Of a stretch of 21,064 bases of DNA, positions 13,660 to 21,064 are shown one piece after another. The notes beneath the pieces were generated by a model that saw only the letters and a list, made by a program, of their open reading frames with translations, was not told where the DNA came from and made no database searches. The stretch covers positions 1-21,064 of IMG/VR virus record IMGVR_UViG_3300024520_000572, one strand, 5' to 3'. Source of the stretch: a virus. Numbering within the stretch: position 1 is the stretch's first letter; every line of letters begins with the position of its first letter. The position numbers were made by a program, and so were the translations under genes.

Positions 13660-14228
13660 AGTTTGATCCCGGCTACCTTCGCCAATTTTAGCGCTAGTGT
13701 GCTGGCCTTGACTGTTTTCGGGCTAGGGGCCGCGCCACTCTTAGCCCCTCCCTTTTTAACGGGGCTGGCGCGCCTTTTGACTCTACGCTTTAGCCGCGCC
13801 GGGGGTATCTGAGCCGACCCTAGCTGGGGCCGTTCTACGCTTTGAAAGTCGATCTTGATTTCGTATGCTTCCCCTTGATCCCGATTGTGCGATCTCGAAA
13901 CATTGGAGATTACGCAATCATTAACCTCGTTACGATCAACTAACCGCACTACTTGCCGTTCCCTCGCGAGGTTCCGCAGGGCCTGGTACATATCGGTCAA
14001 CCGAATCAGATCAATGGAGGGGGCGAAGGGGTCAAACGGGGTTGCCGTAATCAGTCCGGTAACACTCCACGTGGTGGGCTTAGCGAAGCCATGTTCGGCA
14101 ATGAATGCCGCATCATCAACGGGAAACTCGGTCCATACAAAGGGCTCTGTCTGATCGCTTTGCGTTGCAACGTCAAACTGAAAGATCGGCAACCCAGACA
14201 AGTCGTCCGCTTTGAATATCTGTATCAT
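13656..14228 (-). CDS. Dit-like baseplate protein with basic C-terminal tail
   Basis: A 190-residue protein. Residues 1-140 resemble the N-terminal domain of Dit-like tail proteins that follow the tape measure in small myophages. They show SVTGLITATPFDPF, then LTDMYQALRNLARERQVVRLVDR, then VISNVSRSHNRDQGEAYEIKIDFQ. Residues 145-190 are very basic and Ala/Lys/Pro-rich (RLKRRVKRRASPVKKGGAKS), in the place where related proteins often carry a LysM or other domain. ATGA overlap with the tape measure gene supports its role as tube-baseplate joint. The function of the basic tail is unknown. Confidence 0.65.
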   Translation of the reverse strand: MIQIFKADDLSGLPIFQFDVATQSDQTEPFVWTEFPVDDAAFIAEHGFAKPTTWSVTGLITATPFDPFAPSIDLIRLTDMYQALRNLARERQVVRLVDRNEVNDCVISNVSRSHNRDQGEAYEIKIDFQSVERPQLGSAQIPPARLKRRVKRRASPVKKGGAKSGAAPSPKTVKASTLALKLAKVAGIKL

Positions 14229-16222
14229 CCGATCGGCGCCTTAATGTCCCTAAACGTTGCTTCAATCTCGGCCTTGAATGCGTCTTTTACACCGGCCTTA
14301 ACCGCGGCTGAAACTTCCGGGCTAGTCATCCCGGTTGACCCCTGTATATTGACCGCTACGGTCCCAACTTTGGTTACGGCGGTTGTTCCGCCCTGGGCTC
14401 GGCCTGCGCCAGGGATAGCGGGGGCCGCCAGCCCTGGGGGAATGGCCGGGGTTCTAAATGAGACCCTCGCCTTAGTTAGCTTTAGGTGTCCCTTGCTAAA
14501 CGGGCTAAGCTCCTTCGCTTTGCCAACGGCGCTTTTTACTGCCCGGATAGCCGCCAGTGCTTTGTTCCAAACCCACGCGATCCCCTTGCCGATCTTTGCA
14601 AACACCTTACCCAGTGCCTTGACCCCCGATATCATCCCACCTAGAACCACTTTCCAGACTTTCGCGATACCCCGAACAATACCCTTGATAATGCCAGCGA
14701 TGAAATTCCAGGCGGCTTTGAGTGGTATCAGTGCGATTGCCATTGCCTTAACCATGAAACCCCAAACGCTCTTTAGGGCCCCTATAATGGTCGCGATGAC
14801 TAGGGCTATGGCATCCCATGCTGGTCTAAGCCATTTAACAGCGGCAACCATTCCCTTGACTATGTTTCTCCATAAAAAGGCAAGCGCTGAGAAAATAGCT
14901 TTCCAGAATTTGAAAAGCACCCCAACCCAAGCCATGGTAGCCCTTACTAGAAACCTGATAGCGGGCATCAAAAACTTGATTGCCTTCAGCAAAAGCAGGA
15001 TCCCCTTTAGGAATACCTTGATCAAAAATGCCGCTATCTTTCCAAGTATTGGGATAAATGGCTTAAACGCGGCAAAAACCGCTATCACAAGCGGTTTAGC
15101 CGTTTTAAACACGTCGCTAAATACCGGCGCAAGCTCCCTAAAAATGGCGATCCCGGCCGCCCCTATATCTAGTAGGATCCCCTTTATTTCCTCGCCTAGT
15201 GCAGAATCACCGAGCAGCCGACCGATTACCGAGTCCCTGCCTTGCGCGAAGCCTACAAGGTCTTCTATGGCCAATGCGATTGCAAGGATCCCAAGCGGTA
15301 TCAGAGCAACCCGGATCGCGGTAGCCTTTGCAACCGATCCCAGCTTAATCAGTACCGAGATACCAGCCGCCATATTCCGCCCGAACTGTACAAACCCGTT
15401 TAGTGCTTTGGCGGTAATGATAAGACCGATCGCTACCGCCGTAACTTTGGCCGCCCGCTTGATCCCCTCCATTAGGCGTTTAGAGTTATCGCCGATCTTG
15501 ATCCAGTCGGTAAACCGTTTCATTAACCGGGTTAACGCCGGCAACAATTGAAGCGCTAGCCGGTTACGGACCCCCTTGAAAGCAGTTTTAGTCCGTAGCA
15601 GCGCGTCGTTAAAATCCTCGGCTTGTTTGGCGGCTTTATCTGAGAACACTCCCCCAAGGGCGCGCGCTTCCTTGCGCATCTTATTGATCCCGGCCGAACC
15701 CTCGTTAAGCAGAGGGATCAACTTTGCGCCGGTCTTACCGAATATCTCCATAGCAAGGGCGCTTTTTTTCGTCCCTTGCGGCATTGCCTTAAACCGATCC
15801 GCTACCTCGGCTAGGAGTTGACCTTGACCCTTTAAGCCCCCTTGTGAATTCTTTACCTCTACGCCCAATTCCTTGAACGCTTCCACCTGCTTTTTCTGCC
15901 CAACACTCGCATCCCTTGCGCGCTTGCCAAGCTGTAGCATTGACTTAGTTGTTTCTTCTAGCGTAACCCCTGACAAATTAGCCGCGAATTCGATTTCCTG
16001 TAGCGCTTGCGCGCTTAGTCCCATTGCCTTCCCAAGCTTGGCATAATTATCAGCTTGATCGGCCACTCCCGTAATGGACTTGACGATCCCCCCACCAATA
16101 AGCGCGGCACCCGCAGCAATAAGGCCGGTTTTTATCCGGCTTATGTTGCTCTCAAGTCCCTTTAGCTTTTTTTGATCAACGTCAAAGCCGAAGCGGGTAA
16201 CTATATCTCTTAGGATAGCCAA
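14225..16222 (-). CDS. Tail tape measure protein
   Basis: A 665-residue protein. The N-terminal 200 residues are helical with TMP-like motifs (GLIAAGAALIGGGIV, AQALQEIEFAANLSGVTLEETTKSM). Residues about 250-325 and 350-550 are long hydrophobic, Trp/Lys-spaced helices (WRNIVKGMVAAVKWLRPAW, WNFIAGIIKGIVRGIAKVW), and the C-terminus is beta-rich (VTKVGTVAVNIQG). TTG 16222 is the start, with AGGGGC 5 nt upstream. It follows the frameshifted chaperone gene, the standard order. By the usual rule of about 0.15 nm per residue the tail would be near 100 nm, which is an inference. Antisense open frames across it are compositional artefacts. Confidence 0.9.
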   Translation of the reverse strand: MAILRDIVTRFGFDVDQKKLKGLESNISRIKTGLIAAGAALIGGGIVKSITGVADQADNYAKLGKAMGLSAQALQEIEFAANLSGVTLEETTKSMLQLGKRARDASVGQKKQVEAFKELGVEVKNSQGGLKGQGQLLAEVADRFKAMPQGTKKSALAMEIFGKTGAKLIPLLNEGSAGINKMRKEARALGGVFSDKAAKQAEDFNDALLRTKTAFKGVRNRLALQLLPALTRLMKRFTDWIKIGDNSKRLMEGIKRAAKVTAVAIGLIITAKALNGFVQFGRNMAAGISVLIKLGSVAKATAIRVALIPLGILAIALAIEDLVGFAQGRDSVIGRLLGDSALGEEIKGILLDIGAAGIAIFRELAPVFSDVFKTAKPLVIAVFAAFKPFIPILGKIAAFLIKVFLKGILLLLKAIKFLMPAIRFLVRATMAWVGVLFKFWKAIFSALAFLWRNIVKGMVAAVKWLRPAWDAIALVIATIIGALKSVWGFMVKAMAIALIPLKAAWNFIAGIIKGIVRGIAKVWKVVLGGMISGVKALGKVFAKIGKGIAWVWNKALAAIRAVKSAVGKAKELSPFSKGHLKLTKARVSFRTPAIPPGLAAPAIPGAGRAQGGTTAVTKVGTVAVNIQGSTGMTSPEVSAAVKAGVKDAFKAEIEATFRDIKAPIG

Positions 16223-16231
16223 ATTGAGCCC

Positions 16232-16941
16232 CTAATCACCCATTACAAGCGCCCTGAGTTGTAATGCGTAGTATTCGTCAAATACTTCGCAAAGCCCCCA
16301 CTCTGATAGCTCCTTGAACGATATCCGCCCCACGGCCGAAACAAACCAGAATTCCCAGGATCGAAACCGGGTTCCCCTCATTTCGGCTTGTAGTTTGGTA
16401 ATCATTTCGTCCGCTTTCGCTTGCGCTATCCTGGATTCGCTTCGCTGCTTTGCGTCGCTTCCGCGCTCATTGCGTTGCTTAGCAATCCGGCGCCCTTGCT
16501 CCAAAGCCTTCGCCAGCGATTGGTAGGACCCGAAAAAGGGCCGAAATTGATCTCGATCACCCAAGCCAATGCTTCTAGGCTTTCAGCATAGTTGCCACAA
16601 AAGGCACGATCTCTACCTACCGCCGTTCCCAGGTCTAACCACTCCCCGCTATCCGGCCGCTTGCACTTGGTAGCCTTAAAAAACCGCGCCACCAATTGCG
16701 CCCCTCCCTTGCTCTGTAGCATCCGGGGAAGGCTAGAAACCGCCTCCCCCAGCACACCTAAATCGGCATCAAGTAGGTTACCCCCGGCCATTGCGCCGAT
16801 TCCCTTGCCAATAGTCTCGGCCATAATCTCGGATACGATCGAAAGCAGATCGATCCCTTGATCATAGGAAAACGGAATCGTGTTATAGAACGCGATCCCT
16901 TCGTCGGTTTCGATTTCGGTTACTACTGGATCCCTAGACAT
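16232..16941 (-). CDS. Tail assembly chaperone, -1 frameshift long form (G-T type)
   Basis: The long product joins the 0 frame from ATG 16941 through codon 136 (TTT at 16536-16534) to the -1 frame, which continues from 16534 to the stop at 16232. The total is about 236 residues. The junction reads INFGPF then FGSYQSLAKALEQGRRI. The -1 part adds a charged helical domain (RNERGSDAKQRSESRIAQAK) and a conserved-looking WEFWFVSAVGRISFKELSEW end. Long forms of this kind bind the tape measure and recruit tube subunits during tail assembly and are not kept in the virion. The gene's place between tube and tape measure fits. A separate ATG-started second gene is not needed: the second frame has no credible start of its own before the overlap. 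Confidence 0.8.
16426..16941 (-). CDS. Tail assembly chaperone, short form (G type)
   Basis: The unshifted frame gives 171 residues. The shared part (1-136) is helical, with DQGIDLLSIVSEIMAETIGKG, GGAQLVARFFKAT and a conserved-looking EALAWVIEINFGPF end. Beyond the slip site the 0 frame adds 35 residues rich in Ser, Ala and Thr (SGPTNRWRRLWSKG...), typical of a terminator tail of no conserved function. GGGAG lies 5 nt before ATG 16941. In phages of this type the short form is made in excess over the long form and both are needed for correct tail length. Confidence 0.8.
   Translation of the reverse strand: MSRDPVVTEIETDEGIAFYNTIPFSYDQGIDLLSIVSEIMAETIGKGIGAMAGGNLLDADLGVLGEAVSSLPRMLQSKGGAQLVARFFKATKCKRPDSGEWLDLGTAVGRDRAFCGNYAESLEALAWVIEINFGPFSGPTNRWRRLWSKGAGLLSNAMSAEATQSSEANPG
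16534..16540 (-). promoter_or_regulatory. CCCTTTT -1 ribosomal frameshift site
   Basis: On the minus strand the 0-frame codons 135 and 136 are CCT TTT, preceded by C, giving C CCT TTT, a perfect X XXY YYZ heptamer. Slipping back one base re-reads CCC TTT and continues in the frame that encodes the chaperone's C-terminal domain. I did not identify a definite stimulatory hairpin. A small GC-rich stretch with TTGC/GCAA pairing lies downstream. Confidence 0.8.
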
Positions 16942-16980
16942 ATTTGCTCCCGTTCATAGCCAGGGGTTTATAGATAGGAC

Positions 16981-17418
16981 CTAAACCGGAACGGTATTCG
17001 CCCCATGATCCATTTCAGCATTAGAGACCTGGAAAACCCACTCACGCTCCCCGGGTTCGGTAGCCATACCCATGGCGGCCGGTTTCATCACCCAGGCGAA
17101 GGGGCCGGATAGCAAATCCTGCCCAAGTAGATCCTTCATCATGAGGGAACCGATCCCCCCGCCCGTTAGCCGGTCAACTTTGCTTTGCTGCGAAAGGTAG
17201 GCATTAGACGGTGAACCTTGCATTAGCCGCACGGTAAGCGTAACAACGTTGTTATGCTTGACGGCCCGAAGCACCGAACCATGCGAGCCTTGCGCCACTA
17301 CGAAATCATCTTCATCGTACTCCGCAACCATGGCGTCCCCATCGGCGAATTCTTCGATCGGAATACCCTTGAAGGTAAGGCTAACCCGGTTAACGTCGTA
17401 AACTCTGGTAGTTCCCAT
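16981..17418 (-). CDS. Tail tube protein, DUF3277-like
   Basis: A 145-residue protein. VSLTFKGIPIEEFADGDAM near the N-terminus, DDFVVAQGSHGSVLRAVKHNN, TLTVRLMQGSPSNAYLS, GIGSLMMKDLLG and a C-terminal EREWVFQVSNAEM are the recognisable landmarks of DUF3277 tail tube proteins of small myophages. It would stack in hexameric rings inside the sheath. AGGAAGG lies 6 nt before ATG 17418. It follows the sheath gene, which is the usual order. Confidence 0.85.
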   Translation of the reverse strand: MGTTRVYDVNRVSLTFKGIPIEEFADGDAMVAEYDEDDFVVAQGSHGSVLRAVKHNNVVTLTVRLMQGSPSNAYLSQQSKVDRLTGGGIGSLMMKDLLGQDLLSGPFAWVMKPAAMGMATEPGEREWVFQVSNAEMDHGANTVPV

Positions 17419-17429
17419 CTCTTACCTTC

Positions 17430-18479
17430 CTACGCCGCTAGAACAGCGATGTTTAGAGTAACAGTCTCGATTGCACCGGCCAGAATAACGCTTGCCTCAA
17501 TGGTAAGCGCTCGGCTGGCGACCACAGCAGGATCGATGGTACTAAGTGGCGGAACCTCAATCACAATCGAACCGTCCCGGAAGTGTCCGGCCGCTACACC
17601 GCGTTGAAACACCCCGCGGATAACCGCTTCAATCTGTGCCATTCCCGCGTCCGTATACGGGATTTTACTGCCGAGGTTCGAGACGTCTAGCAGCAATTGG
17701 CTAATCGCTTCGGTAGTCCGCGCCTTGACCCAATCCTTTGAAATCAGGGTATCGATAAAGGCGCCGCTAAACAGCGTACCATCCCCGGTTGCTCCTACTC
17801 CCCCCATACTCAGATACGCATTAGCGTTTAGCGCCCTGAGATTGGTTTTCTCGGTACCGTTCAAAATATCAAACGGCATACCTACCAGAGTGAGGTTGCT
17901 CCACGTAGTGGTCCGAACGTCCGGATCAACCGCAAGCTTCCCGGTTAGCCAGGCAACGTCCGGGTAATCGGTATCATCGGAGTAATAGAGCCCAGCAGAC
18001 CGGCCGTAAGCGGCTGCAAACATCGTATCGAACGCGGTACCGCCCCCGCCGGTTAGAATAACCGCGTCTGCATCCTGCGGGGCGTAGAGAACCGCGTTTG
18101 CTTCCGCCCACGCTCCGATTTCCTCGATATTGGCTTGCAGTCTGCTACTAGCGCAAAGCCCATACCATGCGTTAGTCTCGGCAAGAATGAAATCCAATTC
18201 TTCGGCGATCGTATTGGGGGCGCCGCTGTAGTCAATCCGCCCGATTGCAAAGGTCCGACCGTGGGCCGGCTGCGAAAAGAAAACGGCAGCGGCCGCCTTG
18301 GCGGTTGTCAAAAGGTCCGTATCGGCTTGCGCATCCTGGTTACGGGTATAGAAGCGCACTCGCTCTGTAAAGCCGGCCCCTAGATCGTCGGTAATATGTA
18401 GCACCGTACCAAACGATCGGCGGCTAACCGCTTGCGCTTCCGCAAAAATGTTGACAACGATTTTATCATCAAAAGACAT
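17430..18479 (-). CDS. Contractile tail sheath protein, DUF3383-like
   Basis: A 349-residue protein. The N-terminus (VVNIFAEAQAVSRRSFGTVLHITDD) with a following RVRFYT segment and FFSQPAHGRTFAIGRID is typical of DUF3383 sheath proteins. The central domain is helical and the C-terminal region (GNFLL-type strand replaced here by GSIVIEVPPLS...VTLNIAVL) would provide intersubunit strand exchange. The sheath contracts to drive the tube through the envelope. AAGGGGG lies 5 nt before ATG 18479. At about 350 residues it is a minimal sheath, without large decoration domains. Confidence 0.85.
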   Translation of the reverse strand: MSFDDKIVVNIFAEAQAVSRRSFGTVLHITDDLGAGFTERVRFYTRNQDAQADTDLLTTAKAAAAVFFSQPAHGRTFAIGRIDYSGAPNTIAEELDFILAETNAWYGLCASSRLQANIEEIGAWAEANAVLYAPQDADAVILTGGGGTAFDTMFAAAYGRSAGLYYSDDTDYPDVAWLTGKLAVDPDVRTTTWSNLTLVGMPFDILNGTEKTNLRALNANAYLSMGGVGATGDGTLFSGAFIDTLISKDWVKARTTEAISQLLLDVSNLGSKIPYTDAGMAQIEAVIRGVFQRGVAAGHFRDGSIVIEVPPLSTIDPAVVASRALTIEASVILAGAIETVTLNIAVLAA

Positions 18480-18489
18480 TTTTTCCCCC

Positions 18490-19020
18490 TTAGGGTGGCG
18501 TTGTTTCCGTAACGTTTACGGAAGCACTATCAATCACTTGCGTTGCTTCGCTAATTGTCAACGCTAGAAGAAATCTGAAATCAACTTGAGCATGGGGATC
18601 CCATTCGGTATCCCTAAGCTCCGAAACGTTAAGCACCGGCCCGATCGGGGCTAGCGCGTAGTCTGCTATGGGGGCCAGGGGGGCGATAGCTAGCCGCGTT
18701 GCTTCCTTGCGTACGGACAATTGAAGTTGGCGCGCTAAGCCGGCAGTACCATCCCCGTAAAGGTCAACTCTCAAAGTCCCTTGGAACTTGTGCGAAAAGT
18801 CCCTACGGAATAACGCCCCAGCCGGGATATCAGTTTGATGGTCCCATGGGGTAGCACCTAGAACGGTATCCGATACCACTTCGATCGAAGCGTAGGGTTT
18901 AGGCGGCCGGGGGGCGCTAGCCGGACTTGGCCGCCCGTAGATAACAGCGGATAACCCGGTTAATTCGCCTTCAATCCAAGGCCGAAACCGGTCAAGTATG
19001 GGATAGCTAACGTTTCCCAT
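18490..19020 (-). CDS. Tail terminator / neck protein
   Basis: A 176-residue protein. The opening PILDRFRPWIEGELTGL and the KPYASIEVVSDTVLGATPWDH segment with a following FQGTLRVDLYGDGTAGLARQL fit the phage neck terminator family (gp12-like, LIC_12616-type). The C-terminal half is beta-rich. Terminators cap the finished tail tube and sheath and receive the head. TAATG overlap with the stopper-like gene upstream. Position just before the sheath gene is the usual one. Confidence 0.7.
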   Translation of the reverse strand: MGNVSYPILDRFRPWIEGELTGLSAVIYGRPSPASAPRPPKPYASIEVVSDTVLGATPWDHQTDIPAGALFRRDFSHKFQGTLRVDLYGDGTAGLARQLQLSVRKEATRLAIAPLAPIADYALAPIGPVLNVSELRDTEWDPHAQVDFRFLLALTISEATQVIDSASVNVTETTPP

Positions 19021-19379
19021 TACTCATCTTCCCCAACCGAAAGCATTATATACTCCCGATGGGGTATCCCGGCCGCGTGGGTTGTCCAATCACCGATCGC
19101 CATTAACTCGTAACTCTCCCCTCTGAATTCGATCAAATCAGAGGGGCCTAGATTGCCCTGCGATACCACCCGAAGCGCAGACTCCCTATCGTCCGCGTAA
19201 AGTACAAATTTGGCCCGTTTCCGGGCCCCCTCGGGTAATTGCTGCGCGGTTTCGCGTTCAATCGGTTGCACACTAGCCCGAAGGGGGAAGGTTGCCACCG
19301 TAGACAGAGCGTATTGCCCATCAACGTAGTTTCCTCCCCGTCTGCTAGCGGCCAGGGTCTGTAGGGCTAGGATCGTCAA
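19020..19379 (-). CDS. Head-tail stopper / head closure-like protein
   Basis: A 119-residue, mostly beta protein. Landmarks are FPLRASVQPIERETAQQLPEG, RAKFVLYADD, GPSDLIEFRGESYELMAIGDW and HREYIMLSVG. This small beta-barrel pattern with a late YEV.AI.DW motif is common among head-closure (stopper) proteins. The start is TTG 19379, supported by AAGGA seven nt upstream, and it overlaps the previous stop as TTGA. Neck location fits. The family assignment is by pattern only. Confidence 0.65.
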   Translation of the reverse strand: MTILALQTLAASRRGGNYVDGQYALSTVATFPLRASVQPIERETAQQLPEGARKRAKFVLYADDRESALRVVSQGNLGPSDLIEFRGESYELMAIGDWTTHAAGIPHREYIMLSVGEDE

Positions 19380-19717
19380 CTGATAATCCTTAGACTACCG
19401 ATTAACAGACCTGTATCAACTAGACCCAAGTCGTTTACGCGCTGTTTAATGCGCTGTAAGGCGTCTTCTGCGGCTTTGATTGCAACCGCTTTGGCATTCC
19501 TGCCAGATACAGCCGCGGCCCGTATTTCGGCGGCCATTGCGCCTTTATTGATACCGTCTACAGTATCCCGCATATACCCGGTTCGTACCTCATGAATCGC
19601 GGCATACCGTGCGACTTCCGGATCGTCGATTCCTACCGAAATCTCGAGATCGTCAATTTCCCGAAAGCGTCTAAGGGCGCGCCTAAAGCCCAGGTCTGTA
19701 TCTACAACCCTAGACAT
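19376..19717 (-). CDS. HK97 gp10-like neck/tail completion protein
   Basis: A 113-residue protein. VARYAAIHEVRTGYMRD holds the IHE...G core seen in HK97 gp10-like and related minor tail proteins. It is followed by an Ala-rich helix and an LVDTGLLIGSLRI end, which is the very common VDTG.L..S motif of this family. It belongs to the neck between connector and terminator. ATG 19717 overlaps the upstream stop as TAATG. Confidence 0.75.
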   Translation of the reverse strand: MSRVVDTDLGFRRALRRFREIDDLEISVGIDDPEVARYAAIHEVRTGYMRDTVDGINKGAMAAEIRAAAVSGRNAKAVAIKAAEDALQRIKQRVNDLGLVDTGLLIGSLRIIS

Positions 19718-20103
19718 TAGGCGGCCAGCAAATCCCGCTTGTAAGGTCGCCAGAAAGGCAACGCGGCTAGTAGGGCAAGCTTGCCCTTGATGCCATCCTG
19801 CGCATAGGTCTCGGCAAGTTGTCCGGTCTTAACTGCTTTGACACCGGAGGCGCGTTGATCACTATCGCGCAACGCTCGCACGTATTCATAGATCCCAACG
19901 GTGATAGCAGCCGGCGGAGCGATAGAAGCACCGGCCGAATCAACGAAATCTTTGTCTACGTATAGTTCCGCCGAATCAACCGCCGTAAGAAACCACAGTC
20001 TTAGCTTTGCTTCATCCGCCGTATCTTCGGGTGCGATCCCAAAGTACGATTTCAGATCGCTCCTAGCGTCCGGCCATGGGTAACTATCAGCGATGCGCGC
20101 CAC
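19717..20103 (-). CDS. Head-tail connector/adaptor (Gp6-like)
   Basis: A 128-residue, helical protein. WPDARSDLKSYFGI, then AKLRLWFLTAVDSAELYVDKDF, then PAAITVGIYEYVRALRDS and a closing LALLAALPFWRPYKRD match gp6-like adaptor proteins, which ring the underside of the portal. The start is GTG 20103 with AAGGA seven nt upstream, inside the Lys-coding tract of the preceding gene. The first gene of the neck series after the capsid genes. Confidence 0.7.
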   Translation of the reverse strand: MARIADSYPWPDARSDLKSYFGIAPEDTADEAKLRLWFLTAVDSAELYVDKDFVDSAGASIAPPAAITVGIYEYVRALRDSDQRASGVKAVKTGQLAETYAQDGIKGKLALLAALPFWRPYKRDLLAA

Positions 20104-20105
20104 GG

Positions 20106-20282
20106 TTAGTCCTTTTTCTTTTTCTTTTTCTTCGTCGGTTTGGTCTCATCTTCGGGAAGTACCGCATAACCGCGTTTAATCATCTTCGCGGCTACCCTAG
20201 ATGGGACCTTTACCGGTTTGTCTGAGATCGGGAGGTTTCCCCAAACCCGAATCATCTTGACTTCAATCGCAAGCTTTGCCAC
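20106..20282 (-). CDS. 58-residue Lys-tailed protein between capsid and connector genes
   Basis: A short frame from GTG 20282 (AAAGGGGG about 7 nt upstream) to TAA at 20106, leaving 12 nt after the capsid gene and 2 nt before the connector. The protein begins MAKLAIEVKMIRVWGNLPIS and contains SRVAAKMIKRGYAVLPED, which looks like a small helical domain of the kind seen in short head-region proteins with an A..MI.RG motif. It ends in seven lysines. A head-completion or DNA-contacting role is possible. I do not know the family. Confidence 0.65.
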   Translation of the reverse strand: MAKLAIEVKMIRVWGNLPISDKPVKVPSRVAAKMIKRGYAVLPEDETKPTKKKKKKKD

Positions 20283-20294
20283 TTCAAACCCCCT

Positions 20295-21064
20295 TTACGG
20301 TGCAGCGTCAAACGTGCCGTAAACGTAGCCGCTGGTAGTAAGGATCGCATGGCTTAGCGTATCCTCGTAACGCACCTTAAGCTGATTCAAGATGAAATCA
20401 TCGTTGATCCAGCCGGCGCTAAAAGCGGACGCAAGATCCTTGTGCGGCCACTCGGAAGTCTCCGCGTGATCCACCAAGAAAAAGTCACCGGGAACAACCG
20501 CATCATCAAAATTGACCATATACGGCCCAAGGAACTTTTGCGTCGGGGTATCTACCAAGACAACCGGCCCCAAGTTAGTGTGCATGTAATGGCCATCCGC
20601 AGCAGCCTTGACCAGCTTGATGCTATTCCAATCGGCTTTGTTGATCGTCAAGGTCAACATACCGTTTCCGGGAATCAGTGCAGCCGCGCGGGCAACCGCA
20701 TCAGCCATAGTGTCACCGGCCACGCCGCTAGACCAAGCATAGGTCTGTACCCCGGTCTCACTTGCGAGCCCGGGGATCTCAAGCGCGGAAGCATCATCGC
20801 CATACAGCAATTGCCACGACAGATTACGAAGTGCGCTGGCCCGAAGCTTGCGCTCCACAAATCCCTGGAATTGGGGGAGCGAATCCATCCGCTGCTGAGT
20901 GAGACCCAGGACGGTAGCAAACGTCTTGAGCGTAAGAATCACCGTCTCATACTCAAGAATCCCGAAGGGTTTCTCGGCCGATTCCGCGGTTGCTCCATAG
21001 TTCTCAGACGTGGCGCGCTCGCCACCCACGGCGGTAGTCCCTTTCGCTGTTGGGGAGCCCCCCG
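20295..21064 (-). CDS. Major capsid protein, HK97 fold (C-terminal part)
   Basis: The frame is open to the right edge; about 256 codons are seen, so the N-terminus and start lie outside. A flexible Gly/Thr/Ser stretch (GSPTAKGTTAVGGERATSE) fits the E-loop region. Then FGILEYETVILTLKTFATVLG and LTQQRMDSLPQFQGFVERKL, with LSWQLLYGDDASALEIPGL, are the spine-helix and GDG-like segment of HK97-type capsids. The A-domain follows (GMLTLTINKADWNSIKLVKA...GPVVLVDTPTQKFLGPYMV) and ends with a C-terminal beta strand. It forms the capsid shell. The internal GTG at 21029 is not the start. Confidence 0.85.
   Translation of the reverse strand, partial: GGSPTAKGTTAVGGERATSENYGATAESAEKPFGILEYETVILTLKTFATVLGLTQQRMDSLPQFQGFVERKLRASALRNLSWQLLYGDDASALEIPGLASETGVQTYAWSSGVAGDTMADAVARAAALIPGNGMLTLTINKADWNSIKLVKAAADGHYMHTNLGPVVLVDTPTQKFLGPYMVNFDDAVVPGDFFLVDHAETSEWPHKDLASAFSAGWINDDFILNQLKVRYEDTLSHAILTTSGYVYGTFDAAP

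Noticed and set aside
13953-15551. A 532-codon open frame on the plus strand opposite the tape measure gene
   Set aside because: It is antisense to a well-supported tape measure protein. Its Ala/Ile/Pro/Ser-rich content is what the reverse complement of that gene's Ala/Ile/Lys-rich codons gives, and no motif or ribosome site supports it.
16232-16564. An independent gene starting at 16564
   Set aside because: Its first ten codons are the out-of-frame overlap with the chaperone gene, and the frameshift at 16534-16540 explains its expression better.

Overview
This window is a stretch of a contractile-tailed (myovirus-type) bacteriophage or prophage. Nearly every gene is on the minus strand. Read right to left, the order is capsid, head-tail connector, neck, sheath, tube, tape measure, baseplate, tail fibres, lysis genes, and then a separate block of non-structural genes. 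The host is probably a Gram-negative bacterium, because there is a candidate lipoprotein, a candidate inner-membrane spanin-like protein and a remnant of a lytic transglycosylase. Nothing in the sequence fixes the host lineage. No integrase, terminase or portal gene is visible, so the phage lifestyle cannot be decided here.

Region 20295-16232 (minus) holds the C-terminal part of an HK97-fold major capsid protein, a 58-residue Lys-tailed protein, a connector/adaptor, an HK97-gp10-like protein, a stopper-like protein, a tail terminator, a small tail sheath (DUF3383-like), a tail tube (DUF3277-like) and a tail assembly chaperone gene. The chaperone gene carries a CCCTTTT -1 frameshift site that fuses two frames. 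Region 16222-9750 holds the tape measure protein and a compact baseplate: Dit-like protein, plug, hub, Gp138-type spike, gp25/DUF2634-like wedge, baseplate J and a DUF2612-like wedge. Region 9753-5139 holds two large beta-propeller proteins in the position of tail fibres, one PQQ/BamB-like and one with two kelch-type propellers, with a small protein between them. Region 5130-3027 looks like a lysis cassette: a two-helix holin candidate, a lipoprotein, a small soluble protein, a helix-plus-coiled-coil protein, and an exported-type cell-wall protein with a peptidoglycan-binding domain and a DPBB-like domain. Most junctions in this chain overlap as ATGA or TAATG, which points to one polycistronic late transcript.

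Between 2353 and 2922 lies the only plus-strand transcription unit: a ribbon-helix-helix regulator followed by a broken lytic transglycosylase. It is convergent with the cell-wall gene. The 104-bp gap between them holds a tRNA-like acceptor/T-arm minihelix that lacks D and anticodon arms. The regulator is divergent from a leftward block (2217 to 1): an unrecognised 197-residue protein, a 58-residue CxxC/HxxC protein too short for ordinary gene calling, a PD-(D/E)XK nuclease with Fe-S-type cysteines, a DUF6948-like protein and a Gly-Tyr repeat protein cut by the window edge. The divergent intergenic region is dense in palindromes and direct repeats that overlap two outward-facing TTGACA boxes, so it looks like an autoregulated switch.
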